From assembly GCA_036897095.1 (NCBI GenBank), contig JAYMSP010000305.1, forward strand, positions 1-59,005: a DNA stretch of 59,005 bases, read 5' to 3'. This DNA comes from Plantago elongata. Its lineage: Eukaryota; Streptophyta; Magnoliopsida; Lamiales; Plantaginaceae. A model generated the notes under the pieces. That model had not been told where the DNA came from. It saw only the letters and a program-made list of their open reading frames with translations, and did no database searches. Shown in pieces: positions 1 through 12,639 of this stretch; positions within the stretch are counted from its first letter, which is position 1, and every line of letters begins with the position of its first letter. Both the position numbers and the translations under genes were made by a program.

Positions 1-327
1 GTTGATATCTCGAAATAAGTACTCAGAAGTCACTATCTCGTTTTTCATAGAGGGTTTTCTGGGATCAACTTTCAGTCAGTGTAATTAATACACTGTACTA
101 TTTCTTTTGTCCTTTAGTCTCAACGGAAACATGTGCCTTCAGAAAGCATGCATGCTCCTTGTCTCAGAGTGCCAACGCTTTAACAGAGGTGTAATATGCA
201 AAGGCATTATACGAGGCTCTTTGAATGTGTCTTTTCAGAGGAGAATAATTCCTTGAGTCTTCATTAAACTTGTGCAATCTTCAAATCTTCGATTAAACTC
301 CATTGCTTGGATCCTTCTTCACGACCA

Positions 328-1272
328 TCTCCGAAACATAAAAATTACATTCAGAGACCTAAACAATCCTATACAAGTTTAAATAGACTAACATACTAAG
401 TGATTTCCTCTTTACAATGTTCAAGTGAACCGAGAGTACTAGTCACCTTTATGTACTAAAGATAATTTACATGGTGATTGATCAAAAACACTAAAAGATA
501 TTCCTAACATATTTTCTATTAAAACGTTAACAAGACTACAACAGATTTTTTTTTTCAAATTATTGACAATGTAAACATTGTTGGTAACCTAAAACCGTAA
601 GGTAGGTGGTTAAATGTGTAACATATGTCCTAAAAACTATCATTACGAACATGAATCAGCAGTATCCACGATTTAAGCTAAATCTGTAATATATATGGTT
701 AAATCGATTACAGATCGACTTAAAACTATCCTAAACAATGGCAATTCTCACGTATTATAAAATGAACTAGCAAAATAGTGATAGTAGCTAAAACAACAGT
801 TTAGATGCTTAAAAACATAACTGATCTTCCTAAAAACCATGTTAAATTGTATTTAAATCAGTAGCAGAACATATTAAAACAATAAGAAGCTGGAATATGC
901 AAAAATAATCAACACAAATGTTTAGGAACGTACGGATTGATTCACAACTGGTATGATTTCTACATCAGAGCCGCTTCCTTCTTCATCGTTGTTGATTTGT
1001 TGATTAAAACTTCGGAATAGTTGAATCTGAATGTTTAAGCAATAGATAGGTAGAAATCATGAAGAAATTTACAAAAACTCTCACAGACACAATAAAAATC
1101 AGATCGCATTCAATAGAAAATGATTTTTGTTGTTGATTTGTTACCTAATTCGTCTCCATGGTTGCTTAGATGTTGAAATCCGGTGGAATTGAGATGAAGA
1201 CGGCGGATCCGGTAGAAACTGGCGAGGTTCGGCAGAAATTGAAGAGAAATCAGAGAAAAATGCACAAAACAT
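328..1272 (-). CDS. possible small spliced gene or gene fragment, unknown function
   Basis: I do not recognise this. On the minus strand an open frame from an ATG at 1272 runs to a GT donor after 1145. It joins in frame to a convincing coding stretch at 1009-934, which encodes an acidic Gln/Asn/Asp/Glu/Ser segment and ends before GTACG. A third segment starting near 328 (AG acceptor) would add about 11 residues and a stop, giving roughly 79 aa. The 934-1009 stretch looks coding because it is long, open and acidic; the other parts are weaker. A second frame from about 327 is also open for about 20 codons, so the real 3' structure may differ, and more exons may lie left of the window. The ATG choice is uncertain. 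It could be a fragment of a larger gene or of a transposon-derived gene. Confidence 0.25.
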
Positions 1273-1489
1273 GCACAAACACCTTCCACTACACATTTGT
1301 TCTGGTTTTTAGAGTTTCAGCGTGTTTTATGCATATATATATAGGCAGCGGTCTGATTTTAGCTTAAAAATTGCACGTCCTGTCAGCTTGGTTGGTTTAT
1401 GATATTGAACGTGATTTTCCGTATTTATAGAAAAATCTTACCATATAATATACTTACTCATTTGGCACATGTGACCGGATCGTAACTTA

Positions 1490-1665
1490 GACTCTGTTTA
1501 GCAAAACTAGCTAGAAAGCTAACTGGTAGCTAGTTAGATAGTTTTTTTTCTCAATAAGCTATTTTAATTAGCTTCTCAAACCAGCTAACTTATTTGAAAA
1601 GCTACGTGTTCCCGTAATAAATTTTTTACTAAAAGAAATTAACGAAGCTGAAGGGAGCCTTAATG
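1490..1665. mobile_element. MITE-like repeat rich in AGCT / GCTAACT motifs
   Basis: An AT-rich stretch with repeated, partly inverted AGCTA, GCTAACT and TAGCTGG motifs. Its left end (TAGACTCTGTTTAGCAAAAC) resembles the inverted copy at 14210-14375, and a looser relative lies at 5885-6085. This is the form expected of a small non-autonomous DNA transposon, probably hAT-like, though the termini and target-site duplication were not resolved. The rest of 1373-2430 shows no gene that I can see. Confidence 0.4.
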
Positions 1666-2434
1666 GGATGTCACGATGGGTGGCAATTTGTGTGACATCT
1701 TACGCGGAACACAACGCAATAATTCTCAAATTGGCTAAAAAAAGAGGGAATTTCTTTTTATTGAGTTGTAGGACATTGGCCAATTCAACAACACAAAGTA
1801 TTGGAATATTAGTATAATTTTTTAAAATAATATCAGGGATGTGTTATTACTTATTAGTGAATATTTAGTAAAAGTATTTAATTTTTTAAATATAACTATA
1901 ATATTTCTTTTCTGTTATTACGATTACTAAGGAGACTTTCTCGTTAAAAATTACTTTGATGTAACGTAATTTAATTCACCACCAACATACATGCACAACT
2001 CTAATTGTTCCCGACCAGTATTCTGGCTATGGTATCATTGTCTACAAATGTTCTCCTAATTTATATTCCATGCCAAACTATTAGATTCGGAAAAACACAT
2101 TATAAGTTTACAAACAGTGAATTTAGTCCCCTCAACGAGAAGGATATGCATAGATAATAATAACTACAAGACATAAGTACATCTTTCAGTAATTGGCCAC
2201 ATATATGATATTTTGTGTTGCAAAAAGTCACACGTTAATAAGACGAGTAAAATATGCTAGGTGGAACGGAATAATTACTTGGACTTAAAAATTTGTTGAC
2301 TACCACAAAATGTTATTATTCCGTATTTATGTACGGAACACGTAGTCCACCAGTTTTATACCACAACGTGACAAGTCCCGAAACTACTTTGCATATCTTT
2401 ATCACCTAATGATCCCACCACTTTCTAAATTCCC

Positions 2435-2441
2435 TATAAAT
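2435..2441 (+). promoter_or_regulatory. TATA box of the first SAUR gene
   Basis: TATAAAT lies 110 bp before the ATG at 2551. The second SAUR gene has the same motif at nearly the same distance (10999-11005), which supports a functional core promoter. Confidence 0.6.
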
Positions 2442-2550
2442 TGGAGTAACTGATTAACTCCACACAACTCATCTCACCACTCATTCAACTTTGAAATATC
2501 TCCTCATTCACTGCAAACAGTAGAATCTACCACAACAACATATAAACAAG

Positions 2551-2838
2551 ATGAAGAAAGGCTGGATGGCAGTTGAAGTCGGATTGGAAGATGAAGATGG
2601 AGGGTCTCAAAGATTTTCGATACCGATTTCGTATTTGTACCATCCCTTGTTCCAGAGGCTTCTTGATAGAGCTCGCGAGGCTTATGGATACCATACGATT
2701 GGGCCGCTACGGTTGCCTTGCTCGGTAGAGGATTTTCATCAGCTCCGGTGGAGAATGGAGAAGGAGAGTAACACTAGTTCTAGCAACCATCATCGGCACC
2801 AGTTTCCGGCACGTACTTTGTCGTTTCGGTCTTGTTGA
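2551..2838 (+). CDS. SAUR family auxin-responsive protein (copy 1)
   Basis: A small intronless protein of 95 aa in the SAUR (auxin-inducible) family. The core is clear: a GW-AVEVG strand at residues 4-11, the F-IPISYLYHPLFQRLLDRA helix region at about 23-41, an EAYGYHT segment, and a GPLRLPCSVEDF block at about 51-62. A His/Ser-rich tail ends in LSFRSC. SAUR proteins of this size generally act in auxin-linked cell expansion, and many inhibit PP2C.D phosphatases; that role is inferred from the family. The start is the first ATG after the TATA box at 2435. Its nearest relative here is the gene at 11120-11407, with the same length and the same tail motif, so the two are paralogues on either side of RPS24. 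It belongs to the short-N-terminus, SAUR32-like group, but no exact orthologue can be named. Confidence 0.92.
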   Translation: MKKGWMAVEVGLEDEDGGSQRFSIPISYLYHPLFQRLLDRAREAYGYHTIGPLRLPCSVEDFHQLRWRMEKESNTSSSNHHRHQFPARTLSFRSC

Positions 2839-2949
2839 GTCTGTATTGATTCGTGTAACACCACCAAAATAAAAGAGAAATCTTTTTCGTTTGGATTATG
2901 GATGAATCTCATGTTTTGTGAGAGCAAGTTTTGTAAATTATAGATGGAC

Positions 2950-3740
2950 GGAGAGGTGAAAAGTTAAATACTTTATATCTGTATTTTAACACAAAGTCAT
3001 TATAAATACGATTTTTAGATAATTAATTTAATGATGCACATGTGTCATCAATCAACGATATTATTAAATTATATAAATGGTAGTATCCTAGAAGCCTTAC
3101 AAAAATTTACAGCCAAAAAAAAATATATTTGAAGAATTTCGTTAGGGTGGGGGAGGGGGTAATGCTTTATGGATTTGGGTGTTCATTTCGACGTACGTAA
3201 GGATATGATGAAGAAGTATTCGAGTGGTATCTTTTGGGAGAAAGTAGTCATTTTGGTGGAGAGATTTAGTAAAATAGATTGGTATAAGAGTGGTTTAGGA
3301 AAATGTGAGAAAGAAGGTGCTCGCGGAATAGGTGGAAGTATTCTACATTATTTTCCCGAACGAGGAGATATCTCGATGTGCTCAAAATGTTGAAATATAA
3401 TTTCAAATAGAAGATAGTAATAAAGTTATAATAGATGTTTGTCTCGATTTACGGTTCACAAATAAAGTCCTATACTCTATGGACAATTTTGTAAACCGGC
3501 AAGAATTTGATGTAACTCTCAACTAAATAATGGTGTCGATGGAATATGAAATTTTACTGTCATAAATGTAAAGGCGTCGCAAGAATTGATGGAGGAATTA
3601 GACATATATATACACGGTCATCTTGCTTCGTTAGTCCATTATTCATCTTATCTTATGGTCGCCCCTTAATGTAGTCACTTTACTAGTTACTAGAATATCA
3701 AAAAATAATTATGGAATCTCAAATTTCTATTACTTTATTA
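2950..3740. other. gene-free stretch
   Basis: AT-rich sequence downstream of the first SAUR gene. The one longer open frame (3169-3393, +) has no domain or family feature that I recognise. Nothing else is supportable. Confidence 0.5.
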
Positions 3741-3744
3741 TTTA

Positions 3745-3990
3745 TCTTTCATATTTTCTCCATTCTCTATCATTTATCTCTACTATCTCCCATACTTTCT
3801 CAATTCTCTATTATTTCCTCCACTATCTCTCATATTTTATTCATTCTCTATCATTTTTCAAATTATGTATCTCACATGTTTTCTCCATTCTCTATCGTTT
3901 CATCTACTATCTTTAATACTTTCTCCATTCTCTATCATTTTTATCTACCCTCTCTATACTTTCTCCATTCTTTTCTATCATTTCTCTCAT
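3745..3990 (+). repeat. pyrimidine-rich minisatellite, unit about 40 bp
   Basis: About six degenerate tandem units, each with a core like TTTCTCCATTCTCTATCATT followed by a TATCTC(A)CTATCTC-type stretch and spaced about 40 bp. The plus strand is almost purely C/T plus A. Open frames here are low-complexity artefacts. Confidence 0.75.
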
Positions 3991-4019
3991 CTCCAACAAA
4001 CAATAAACACTAAACTTTC

Positions 4020-5150
4020 TTTAAAGGAAATAGTATTGAAAATAGAGGGCGCTAACGAAACACAAGGTTAGTTTATACTTATACTCTGACAGCTGGAGAT
4101 AATTAACCGTCGTGTTTCAACTCTAATTTAAAATTTACTTATAACGAAGCACAAGGTTGTTGATTCCTCTTCATAATTGGTTTTCTTAGAATTCGAATCT
4201 TTTTATAGCATAATATTTGGAAAGAAAAAGATACATACACCGTGTCCGCGTATAAACGCGGTGATTCAACTCTATTGACATCAACGGATTTCACAACCAT
4301 AGTGTGAGACCAAATCGAGTTGGAGCTTACATGTTTCCATTATAAGTTTTATAATTTGCGTTGAGAGAATTTTACTTGTATAATCTATATCAACCGCTAC
4401 AACATTTTTTTATTTGATTTGTTGGCTGCTATAGCAGGATCAAAAATAATGTTTATATTTGGGTTCTCAACATATTGACCAAATTGTGTTCCAAATGTAT
4501 AGGTAGGTGCGGCGGCAAATACATTGGTACAATATGAGTGTGGGGACTGGGGTGTACTTCTTTTACTTTCACTAGTGAACAAATTTTAAAAAAATTAAAT
4601 GTTTATAGTACTTCGCTTGTTAATTATATTGGAATTGTGACAGTCAAAATGAAAAGTTCAAAAAAATAATAATTGGGCTCCACGGCAAAAAAAGTGTGTG
4701 AGGTGAATTAAATAACATATCAAGATGATAATGTAACAAGTTCTTCCATTTACGTATATTTTAGTTCGCTCAATATACACACAATACAATACAAATAAAA
4801 AGATCCTCCCTCCCTGATTGGATCTGAAATCATCTTCAACCGGCTCTATTATTACCTCTAAAAACAATAAATGTTTTTCTTTTCCATCTTACAAACCTCT
4901 CTTTTATATTCTCCATATTTATAGCTAAATACATCAGGGCTGATTGACATGCGACTTAAATATTTCAATTTAAGTGCCTAAATAGTGATCGAAATTGTAG
5001 TGGAATTGTTAAAATTGTGTTTGACATACAATTATAATTAAATAGAGTATTATAGATTTGTTAGATAGGTAGAGAAAAATATTGCTACTGTAGAGCTATT
5101 TCGATCTTCGACATTTAAATACCATAACAAACACAAAATTCCCAAGTAGC
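4020..5150. other. gene-free stretch
   Basis: AT-rich intergenic DNA. Open frames at 4397-4582 and 4658-4867 (-) carry no recognisable domain. The part at 4940-5110 looks like an old MITE but was not resolved. Confidence 0.45.
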
Positions 5151-5158
5151 ATCTAAAT

Positions 5159-5258
5159 GGGCATTTGAATGCTACTCCAATCATCCCCATAATAACCTAT
5201 CTAAACTTGGGCATTTGAATGCTACTCCAATCATTCCCATAATAACCTATCTAAACTT
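5159..5258 (+). repeat. 50-bp direct tandem duplication
   Basis: Two adjacent copies of a 50-bp unit beginning GGGCATTTGAATGCTACTCC (5159-5208 and 5209-5258). They are almost identical, which points to a recent local duplication. Confidence 0.85.
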
Positions 5259-5884
5259 TTATGCGCACTCCTTCATCCTTCATTCCTTTATTTCCTTTCT
5301 TTACATGTCACTACATCGAATTCGGTATCATATTAATATCACGAAATTGGCAGCGAGATATTTAGTTATATATTTAGAATTCTACATCAACTTACCTTTC
5401 TCATAGTTCATGGATGAGTCTTCGATTTCTCTTCTACGTGCATTACTTTACATTTTGTTATATACAAGTTACTAACAAAATCTTTTTTATTCACAACCAA
5501 ACATAATTTAATTGGTGAGACGCTTCATCTCCAATCAATAAATTGGATCGAGTTATCTTTGTCGTTTAAAAAAATAAAAAATCTTTCATCAACATTATGT
5601 GTGAGCATATGAGGTTTAAATTGTTTTATGGGAAAGACATTCTCTTACAAAGATAACTCATTTTGTAAATGTTGGTTTTGAACTTTATGTCATTCTTATT
5701 TGAATGCTTTATAAAAAACACATGGCGTAAGAAATACTTCTTCGTCATAGGTTCAAATCTTAAGATAAGATGATTTAAATCTAAGATATATTGATAAAGT
5801 AGAAAAGTGAGAGAATAAAGTGAAATATCGTGAAGTAGAAGAAATACTCATTAAAATAGGAGTAATATTTTTCATTTATATTTT

Positions 5885-6085
5885 TTTAGCAAAGTTAACT
5901 AAGCATGTAGCTGATAAGCTGGTTGTATTTTTTATAAATGTTTTAAGTAAATTAATTAGATAACAAACTAGTTCATTTGATAGATACAATATAAAAAAAA
6001 CAAATCAAACAGCTTATTTTTTTAATTAGCTTCATAGACAAGCATGTAACCTAGCTTATCAGCTACTAACTAGACTTTCTCGCAA
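5885..6085. mobile_element. MITE-like repeat with terminal GTAGCTGATAAGCT motifs
   Basis: The left end carries GTAGCTGATAAGCT. The right end carries the approximate inverse, AGCTTATCAGCTACTAACTA. Terminal inverted repeats around an AT-rich centre of about 150 bp indicate a non-autonomous DNA element, related to those near 1490 and 14210. Confidence 0.55.
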
Positions 6086-6138
6086 TGTTTATTAGAAAAA
6101 TCAATCTCATCAACAAATAGATTACGTGATAAACTCGT

Positions 6139-7640
6139 TTTTTTAAAAGGTGAAATATGTATTTATTAGCCAAGAACAAGAACCAAGTTTTTAAAACAAC
6201 ACTAGAAATGAACTAGACACAGGTAAAACATCTAAACTATCACTATTTCCTAGAATTCCATGAGGCAATCGATTAGCAACAATGTTTCCGTCTCTTTTGG
6301 TATGAGAGAATTTGATTGATTCAAACAGATGCAGCTTCTTCCTTGCTTCATCGATGAAATTGCACGTGGCTGACAGAATAGTCTCCGATTGATGTAAATC
6401 ACGAATAACATCATAACACAATCTCCTTCGACTATCACCTTGCGCCAACCTTTACTCACAACGCAGTCGATCGCACAAGTTGCTGCCATCGATTTCGCAA
6501 CTTCAGGGTCTTGTAAGTTGTAACAAGGGCACCCGTCGTCACCGACACCGCACAATTTCACCCAATTCATTTCGAGCCACAACTCCGATTCCTGCTCCTA
6601 GAGGTGAACTAGAGATAGAAGTGTCAACATTTAACTTGATGATGTGAGATGGTGGAGGTTGCCAAATAACAGGTGAGTCGGCTGAAATGGATCTCACAGG
6701 CACTTGAGCTGCTGCGAATTGGGCAGGATAAGTCTCCCCAAATTTCACATTCTCCACGGGATCTTTAGCTTGATTTCCATGTAATATTTGATTCCTATTG
6801 TACCAGAGGGACCAACAATGAACCAGAAATTGCGCAAACTAAGATTTCTCCAATTAAATTTTAACCTGTTGAAACCAATCCCAAACATTCAAAACAATTA
6901 AATTGTATAGACATGTGAGAAAAACCAGAGATAGCCCAGAACAATCTCACATAAGCACATTCATAAAAAACATGACGAAGAGATTCGCTAGCAGATTGAC
7001 AAACATAGCATACAATTCAGACAGCAGCTTTCTACAGACCAAGTTTTCAGTATTAGGCAAAACATTTCGTAATAATCTCCAGCTAAAGATTTTAATCATA
7101 TTGGGGACTTTTACTTTCCATAAAAAACTGGGTAATAGATGAACTAGTTCCAGAACTTTGCGAAAGCTTCTGCCGGTGCTTAATATGTCTTGCTAAATAA
7201 TAGGCGGACCGGACAGAGTAGTAACCCGATCGAGAGTAATGCCAAACAAGAGTATCGGAACTGCTAGAAGGACCAATTGGAATTTGCCAAACAACATCAA
7301 TATCTTCGACCCAAAATATGTATCTAGCATTTCTTCATCCCAAGAGAGAGTTTCCAGATGAATCAAATTAGACACTGCAATACTGCCAAGAGAATACAAA
7401 TCAGGAGTTAGGGGTCGAAGTTGGGAATCCCTTGGAATCCGGTTTTCGCCCCAAACATCAACAGAATCACCCGAACCAAATGCCTTCTTAACCATGGATA
7501 AAGCATAACAAATACTCTTCCAAGCATACGAAGAGTTGGAATTAGGTTGAGCCTCTAAGACACTGCAATCTGGAAAATATTTGACCTTTAAAACTCTACT
7601 AAAAAGATAATCGGGATAATAGAGAATATGTCAAATTTAC
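6139..7640 (-). mobile_element. decayed, 5'-truncated LINE (C-terminal RT region and RNase H)
   Basis: Minus-strand open segments at 7600-7193, 6840-6539 and 6582-6191, in more than one frame, match the downstream part of plant non-LTR retrotransposon ORF2. In order they show a VLKVKYFPDCS block, GSGDSVDVWGENRIP, a WSLWYNRNQILHG segment, then an RNase H start (KLNVDTSIS, GAGIGVVARN) and its end (ESIKFSHTKRDGNIVANRL). A short T run at 6139-6145 would be the remnant poly(A) end. No catalytic reverse transcriptase core is present. Frameshifts and stops make it non-coding. Confidence is high for LINE origin and moderate for the exact ends. Confidence 0.8.
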
Positions 7641-7873
7641 TTATCTAACATAGCAATATTAAAAGAGCTAAGGTCTCGAAAATCCTGTTAGGTGATAAAC
7701 TAGTACTGGTAAAATTTAATGAAAGAGAAATTAAAAATAGAATGTGAATAGTTAAAATTTAAAATAGCGACGAAAAGAGTAATACGGAGTAATTATTTCG
7801 ACGGATATGTATTAGGAATATTGGATACCACGGTTTGAGGTCGAGTCGGGTGCGCGGGTCTGTTGAGACTTAC

Positions 7874-9252
<1,379 letters not shown>

Positions 9253-10075
9253 ATTTCAGGTTTTGATATTTTATGGTCTCAGTTTATTGAAGCAGAGTTG
9301 TTTTTCCTTGGAAGTTGGACAATTTTTATGATATTACAAATTAAGTCTTTGAGCTTTTGTCATATCTACATCCGTAATATTTGGACAATTGTTGTCCCGT
9401 AACAGTAATCTAAAATGTTTTCTTGCATGGATCTGTTGAATAGTTAACTCTTTTATTATCTATGTAGTTCTCTTGCCGATCGACAAATATCAGAAGAATA
9501 AATTGAGTCACTAGTTTGCTTCAATTGTTAGAATAACAGAGTAAAATACCAACTGATCTTTAAAGTGACATCTATATGATAGATCATCTTGTTCCTATAT
9601 CAGTCATGAATATTTAAACATAGAAAGTACTGTACAAAACACACGTTAGTATGTTTAGCTGGTCTTACTGGTTTTTATATATATTTGGGTATGGTTTGGA
9701 AATAGTTATGAAAAGAATATACTTGATTTGAGGTTGATTGGGAATTACTTTCATTCTGAGGTGGTAATTGGATATTACAATGAGCCATTTCTATGCTGCA
9801 AAACTCATGTGTTGTATTGGCCAGTTCTTACTGATGGGTTGAGAGTTGACACCAAGTGGTTTATGCAATCAGGTTGGGTAATGGGCTGGTGCCCCAGCCC
9901 CAGTATTTTTTCATGTAACCTGCTAGTTTTGTTGTTTATGCTGACTGTCTGTTACCTGGACTCCTTTGAGGTTTCATGTCTAGATTTTGTCAATTTAAGA
10001 AAAGAGAGTAAGCTAAAACCCAAAATGATTGTGTCATGCGGATAAATGCTTACTCTTAACGTCCGGTTATATTCA

Positions 10076-10168
10076 GGCCCATGTACAAGGACAAATGAAA
10101 AATAGAAACCCTAGCAATCAGACTTTACAAGCCCACCATGTCCTCGCGTTTCTTTCTGCTCTATAAAA
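10076..10168 (+). promoter_or_regulatory. orphan housekeeping-type promoter block
   Basis: GGCCCA (10076-10081, inverse site II), AAACCCTAG (10106-10114, telo-box-like) and TATAAAA (10162-10168) lie in the order and spacing seen at RPS24. The sequence after it (10170-10400) holds no protein that I recognise; a frame from an ATG at 10138 of about 54 codons is not convincing. It may drive an unidentified non-coding RNA, be a leftover of a duplicated ribosomal-type gene, or be chance. Confidence 0.4.
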
Positions 10169-10980
10169 ATCGTTTCCAGTCTTTTCTAGAAGTTGCACAC
10201 TTCTCTTCTTGCTCAGTCAATGTGTCCATTGTAGTTTTACTGGAGTCTTGCGGATTTCATACGAGTTTGGGTGTAGACACTGCTCGATTTCTTTGTGGTT
10301 GAATAGTTTGGGTTGAGTGCCCGAAACTGACTTTCGTTTATGAAATGTTGGACGGGTTTTGATCAGGTAGTTTTGGATCCTATCAGGAAGTGTAGGCTGA
10401 TTTTAACAATAATATGGCAAATGTATTTTTGTATCCTATCATGACCATTTTAGTCGGCCTACTTGTCGCTCATATGAAGTTGAAAAGTATTGATTGATTT
10501 GTTCTATTTGCTTCCTATACTTATCCCAAATGTACATCTCCTTAAAACTGGTTTTGAAATGGCTTTATTTAAATCCTTTTGATCATATGGCCGTCGGTTA
10601 ATACTTAACTAAGATTACAAAGAGTGTCACCAGTGGCTTTTAAACAACACGCTTTTATCTGCATAAAAACAAATCAACAAAAGTCGTTGTAACATATAAC
10701 AACAGTAAAAAGTTAATTGGCTCGTGTGATTCTGAAATACTTGAAATTATATCTGTAAATATAACCTGCAGAATAATATATTCGCACTAACTTTCCATAA
10801 ATATTTATTAAATAGAAATAACAAAATGTGCCCACATTTAGAAATTCTCCGACGACTATACAACACAGAGTGGAAGACTTTGGAGTGGACCTTCACCATG
10901 TACCACAGCATTATTCCCAAATGTATGTACCACAATTAATTACAATTCTTCAAAGCAACCTCTATGCATCTTTATCATTC
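10169..10980. other. gene-free stretch before the second SAUR gene
   Basis: No coding feature is supportable. 10590-10980 is AT-rich and probably contains the distal promoter of the SAUR gene at 11120. Confidence 0.4.
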
Positions 10981-11119
10981 TTCCGCTTTACAAACCTCTA
11001 TAAATTCACTATCTCAACACCACAAACTACACAATATCTTCACAACAATCTTCCAACTACTTCATAGGTTACTACATCTCTTCATCCACAAAGGAGTTTA
11101 GAAGACGAGATTGTTGGAG

Positions 11120-11407
11120 ATGAAGAGAGGTTGGCTGGCAGTCGAAGTTGGTTTAGAGGAAGAAGACGGAGGACCTCAAAGATGTTCGATTCCAATAGTG
11201 TATCTTTACCATCCCTTGTTCCAAAGGCTTCTTGATAGAGCTCGTGAAGCATATGGCTACCACACGAATGGTCCGCTTAGGCTACCTTGTTCGGTCGAGG
11301 ATTTTCATCATCTAAGGTGGCGAATAGAGAAGGAAAGTACGGGTAACCATAGTCACCATCAACACCTCTATCAGCCTGCACGTTCTTTGTCATTCCGATC
11401 TTGTTAG
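11120..11407 (+). CDS. SAUR family auxin-responsive protein (copy 2)
   Basis: A 95-aa intronless SAUR, paralogous to the gene at 2551. It has GWLAVEVGLEEEDGG at the N-terminus, then PIVYLYHPLFQRLLDRA, EAYGYHTNGPLRLPCSVEDF and a His/Gln-rich tail ending LSFRSC. The ATG at 11120 is the proper start; the frame is open for three codons upstream but has no ATG there. Lengths and tail motifs match copy 1 exactly. Silent-looking codon differences are numerous, so the duplication is not very recent. A TATA box lies at 10999-11005. The family role, auxin-linked growth regulation, is inferred. The gene opens the dense SAUR array that follows. Confidence 0.92.
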   Translation: MKRGWLAVEVGLEEEDGGPQRCSIPIVYLYHPLFQRLLDRAREAYGYHTNGPLRLPCSVEDFHHLRWRIEKESTGNHSHHQHLYQPARSLSFRSC

Positions 11408-11419
11408 AATCTGTACACT

Positions 11420-12260
11420 TTCTTATAGAGATAAAAGATGACTCCTCCTCTTCTTTTAGGTGGTATTTGTATAGGGTAAAGGAAAAATCAAAAGGAGTTA
11501 AAGTTCTCTCTACTATTACTTGAACTTGTGCCTCAATTAAAATGTTTTATCCACCACAAAGGAAAGAACAGTAGTACAAGACAAGATTGAAGAAACTAGA
11601 TGAGGTGTAACTTCAAAGTTTTTAATAACTTCTGTTTTACCGAGAGAATTACAAGCAATCTTTTTGTATGCTTGGTATGTTCGATAGCTAGATGTCTAGA
11701 AAGGAGAATTCGGAAATTGATTATTAAAATCAAATCTATTAATTATTGATAAATTGGTTAAGAATGATTTACAAAACTAAATTTACGTCATACTCTAATG
11801 TAAGGACTACATAAAGATAATATTAGTAAGAATTTGTAGTCTAAAAGTTGAGTATGTAGACTAGTTAATATTCCCTATAATGTGCAAGAATAATTTTGAT
11901 TGTCTGAAGAGATGGAGCCAAATTAGTCTGATGTGTCATGATTTTTCACAATGATCAAAATGATTCGCATTTCTTCACGTACTTGTCAAACATTGAGTGG
12001 ACAATATTTTGTACCACTTCTCTATTTTCAATGTCAATGTACAACTAATATTCGAAGGCTGAGAATCCAAGTTTGGATCGAAAATAGATCCACAATTTCT
12101 AAATTACAATCAACTTGGGACAAATATATATTCTTATTTTCTTAGCCTAATCTCACTCCATAGGCACACCGACAAAAAATTAACATATTTTAATCAATTG
12201 TTTTGTTTTGTTTTCCTTTTATTCTTGATTTGAACGTGTAAAAATCCCGAATAAACATAA
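11420..12260. other. gene-free intergenic stretch
   Basis: AT-rich sequence between two SAUR genes. Open frames at 11951-12145 (+) and antisense to the next gene show no domains. Confidence 0.45.
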
Positions 12261-12270
12261 TAAAAACCTT

Positions 12271-12278
12271 ATAAATAT
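12271..12278 (+). promoter_or_regulatory. conserved TATA box of the plus-strand SAUR subtype
   Basis: TATAAATA lies upstream of the SAUR at 12384. The same CTTATAAATA/GTTATAAATA core, followed by a conserved ATCTTT(A/G)TCAC block, is found before the genes at 14856 (14777-14784) and 19916 (19839-19846). Core-promoter identity supports recent duplication. Confidence 0.65.
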
Positions 12279-12383
12279 CCTTCGTATCTTTATCACATTT
12301 CATCGAATACCAACTGATAAAGCCTCTCGTCATAAGCAAAGTCGTCATCTCCGTCTTCTCTAAAATCAGCCAGGAGAAACGAA

Positions 12384-12626
12384 ATGAAAGTGAAAAGAGG
12401 ATGCATAGCAGTGAGAGTTGGATTAAAACCCGATTATCAAGAGGTAGAGCAAGAAGACGTAAGATTTTACATACCGATTTCTTACTTGTACAATCCCTCG
12501 TTTCAAGAGCTTCTGGAGAGAGCCGGTGATGTTTACGATTACCACATGAACGGACCTCTGAAGCTGCCATGTTCATCAGAGGAGCTTCTAGAATTGCTGT
12601 GGAGGATAGAAAAGAGAAAATGTTAG
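12384..12626 (+). CDS. SAUR family protein (plus-strand subtype, copy A)
   Basis: An 80-aa SAUR with MKVKRGCIAVRVG, FYIPISYLYNPSFQELLERAG and HMNGPLKLPCSSEELLELLW, ending RKC. Its closest relatives are at 14856 and 19916. Those two begin 13 and 18 residues earlier with a Ser/Arg-rich leader (SSLKSLR-RRNEM). Here the equivalent leader can still be read in frame (PSSLKSARRNE) but has no ATG, and a TAA lies upstream, so translation must start at the internal Met at 12384. The core family fold is untouched. Expected role: growth-related auxin response (family inference). The gene faces the minus-strand SAUR at 13622-13918. Confidence 0.88.
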   Translation: MKVKRGCIAVRVGLKPDYQEVEQEDVRFYIPISYLYNPSFQELLERAGDVYDYHMNGPLKLPCSSEELLELLWRIEKRKC

Positions 12627-12639
12627 AGAATCAATATAG

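Noticed and set aside
3711..4071. Open frames in the pyrimidine-rich region
   Set aside because: Translations are low-complexity products of a tandem repeat.
9728..10045. 105-aa plus-strand ORF after RPS24
   Set aside because: No recognisable domain, and a promoter-like block begins only after it.
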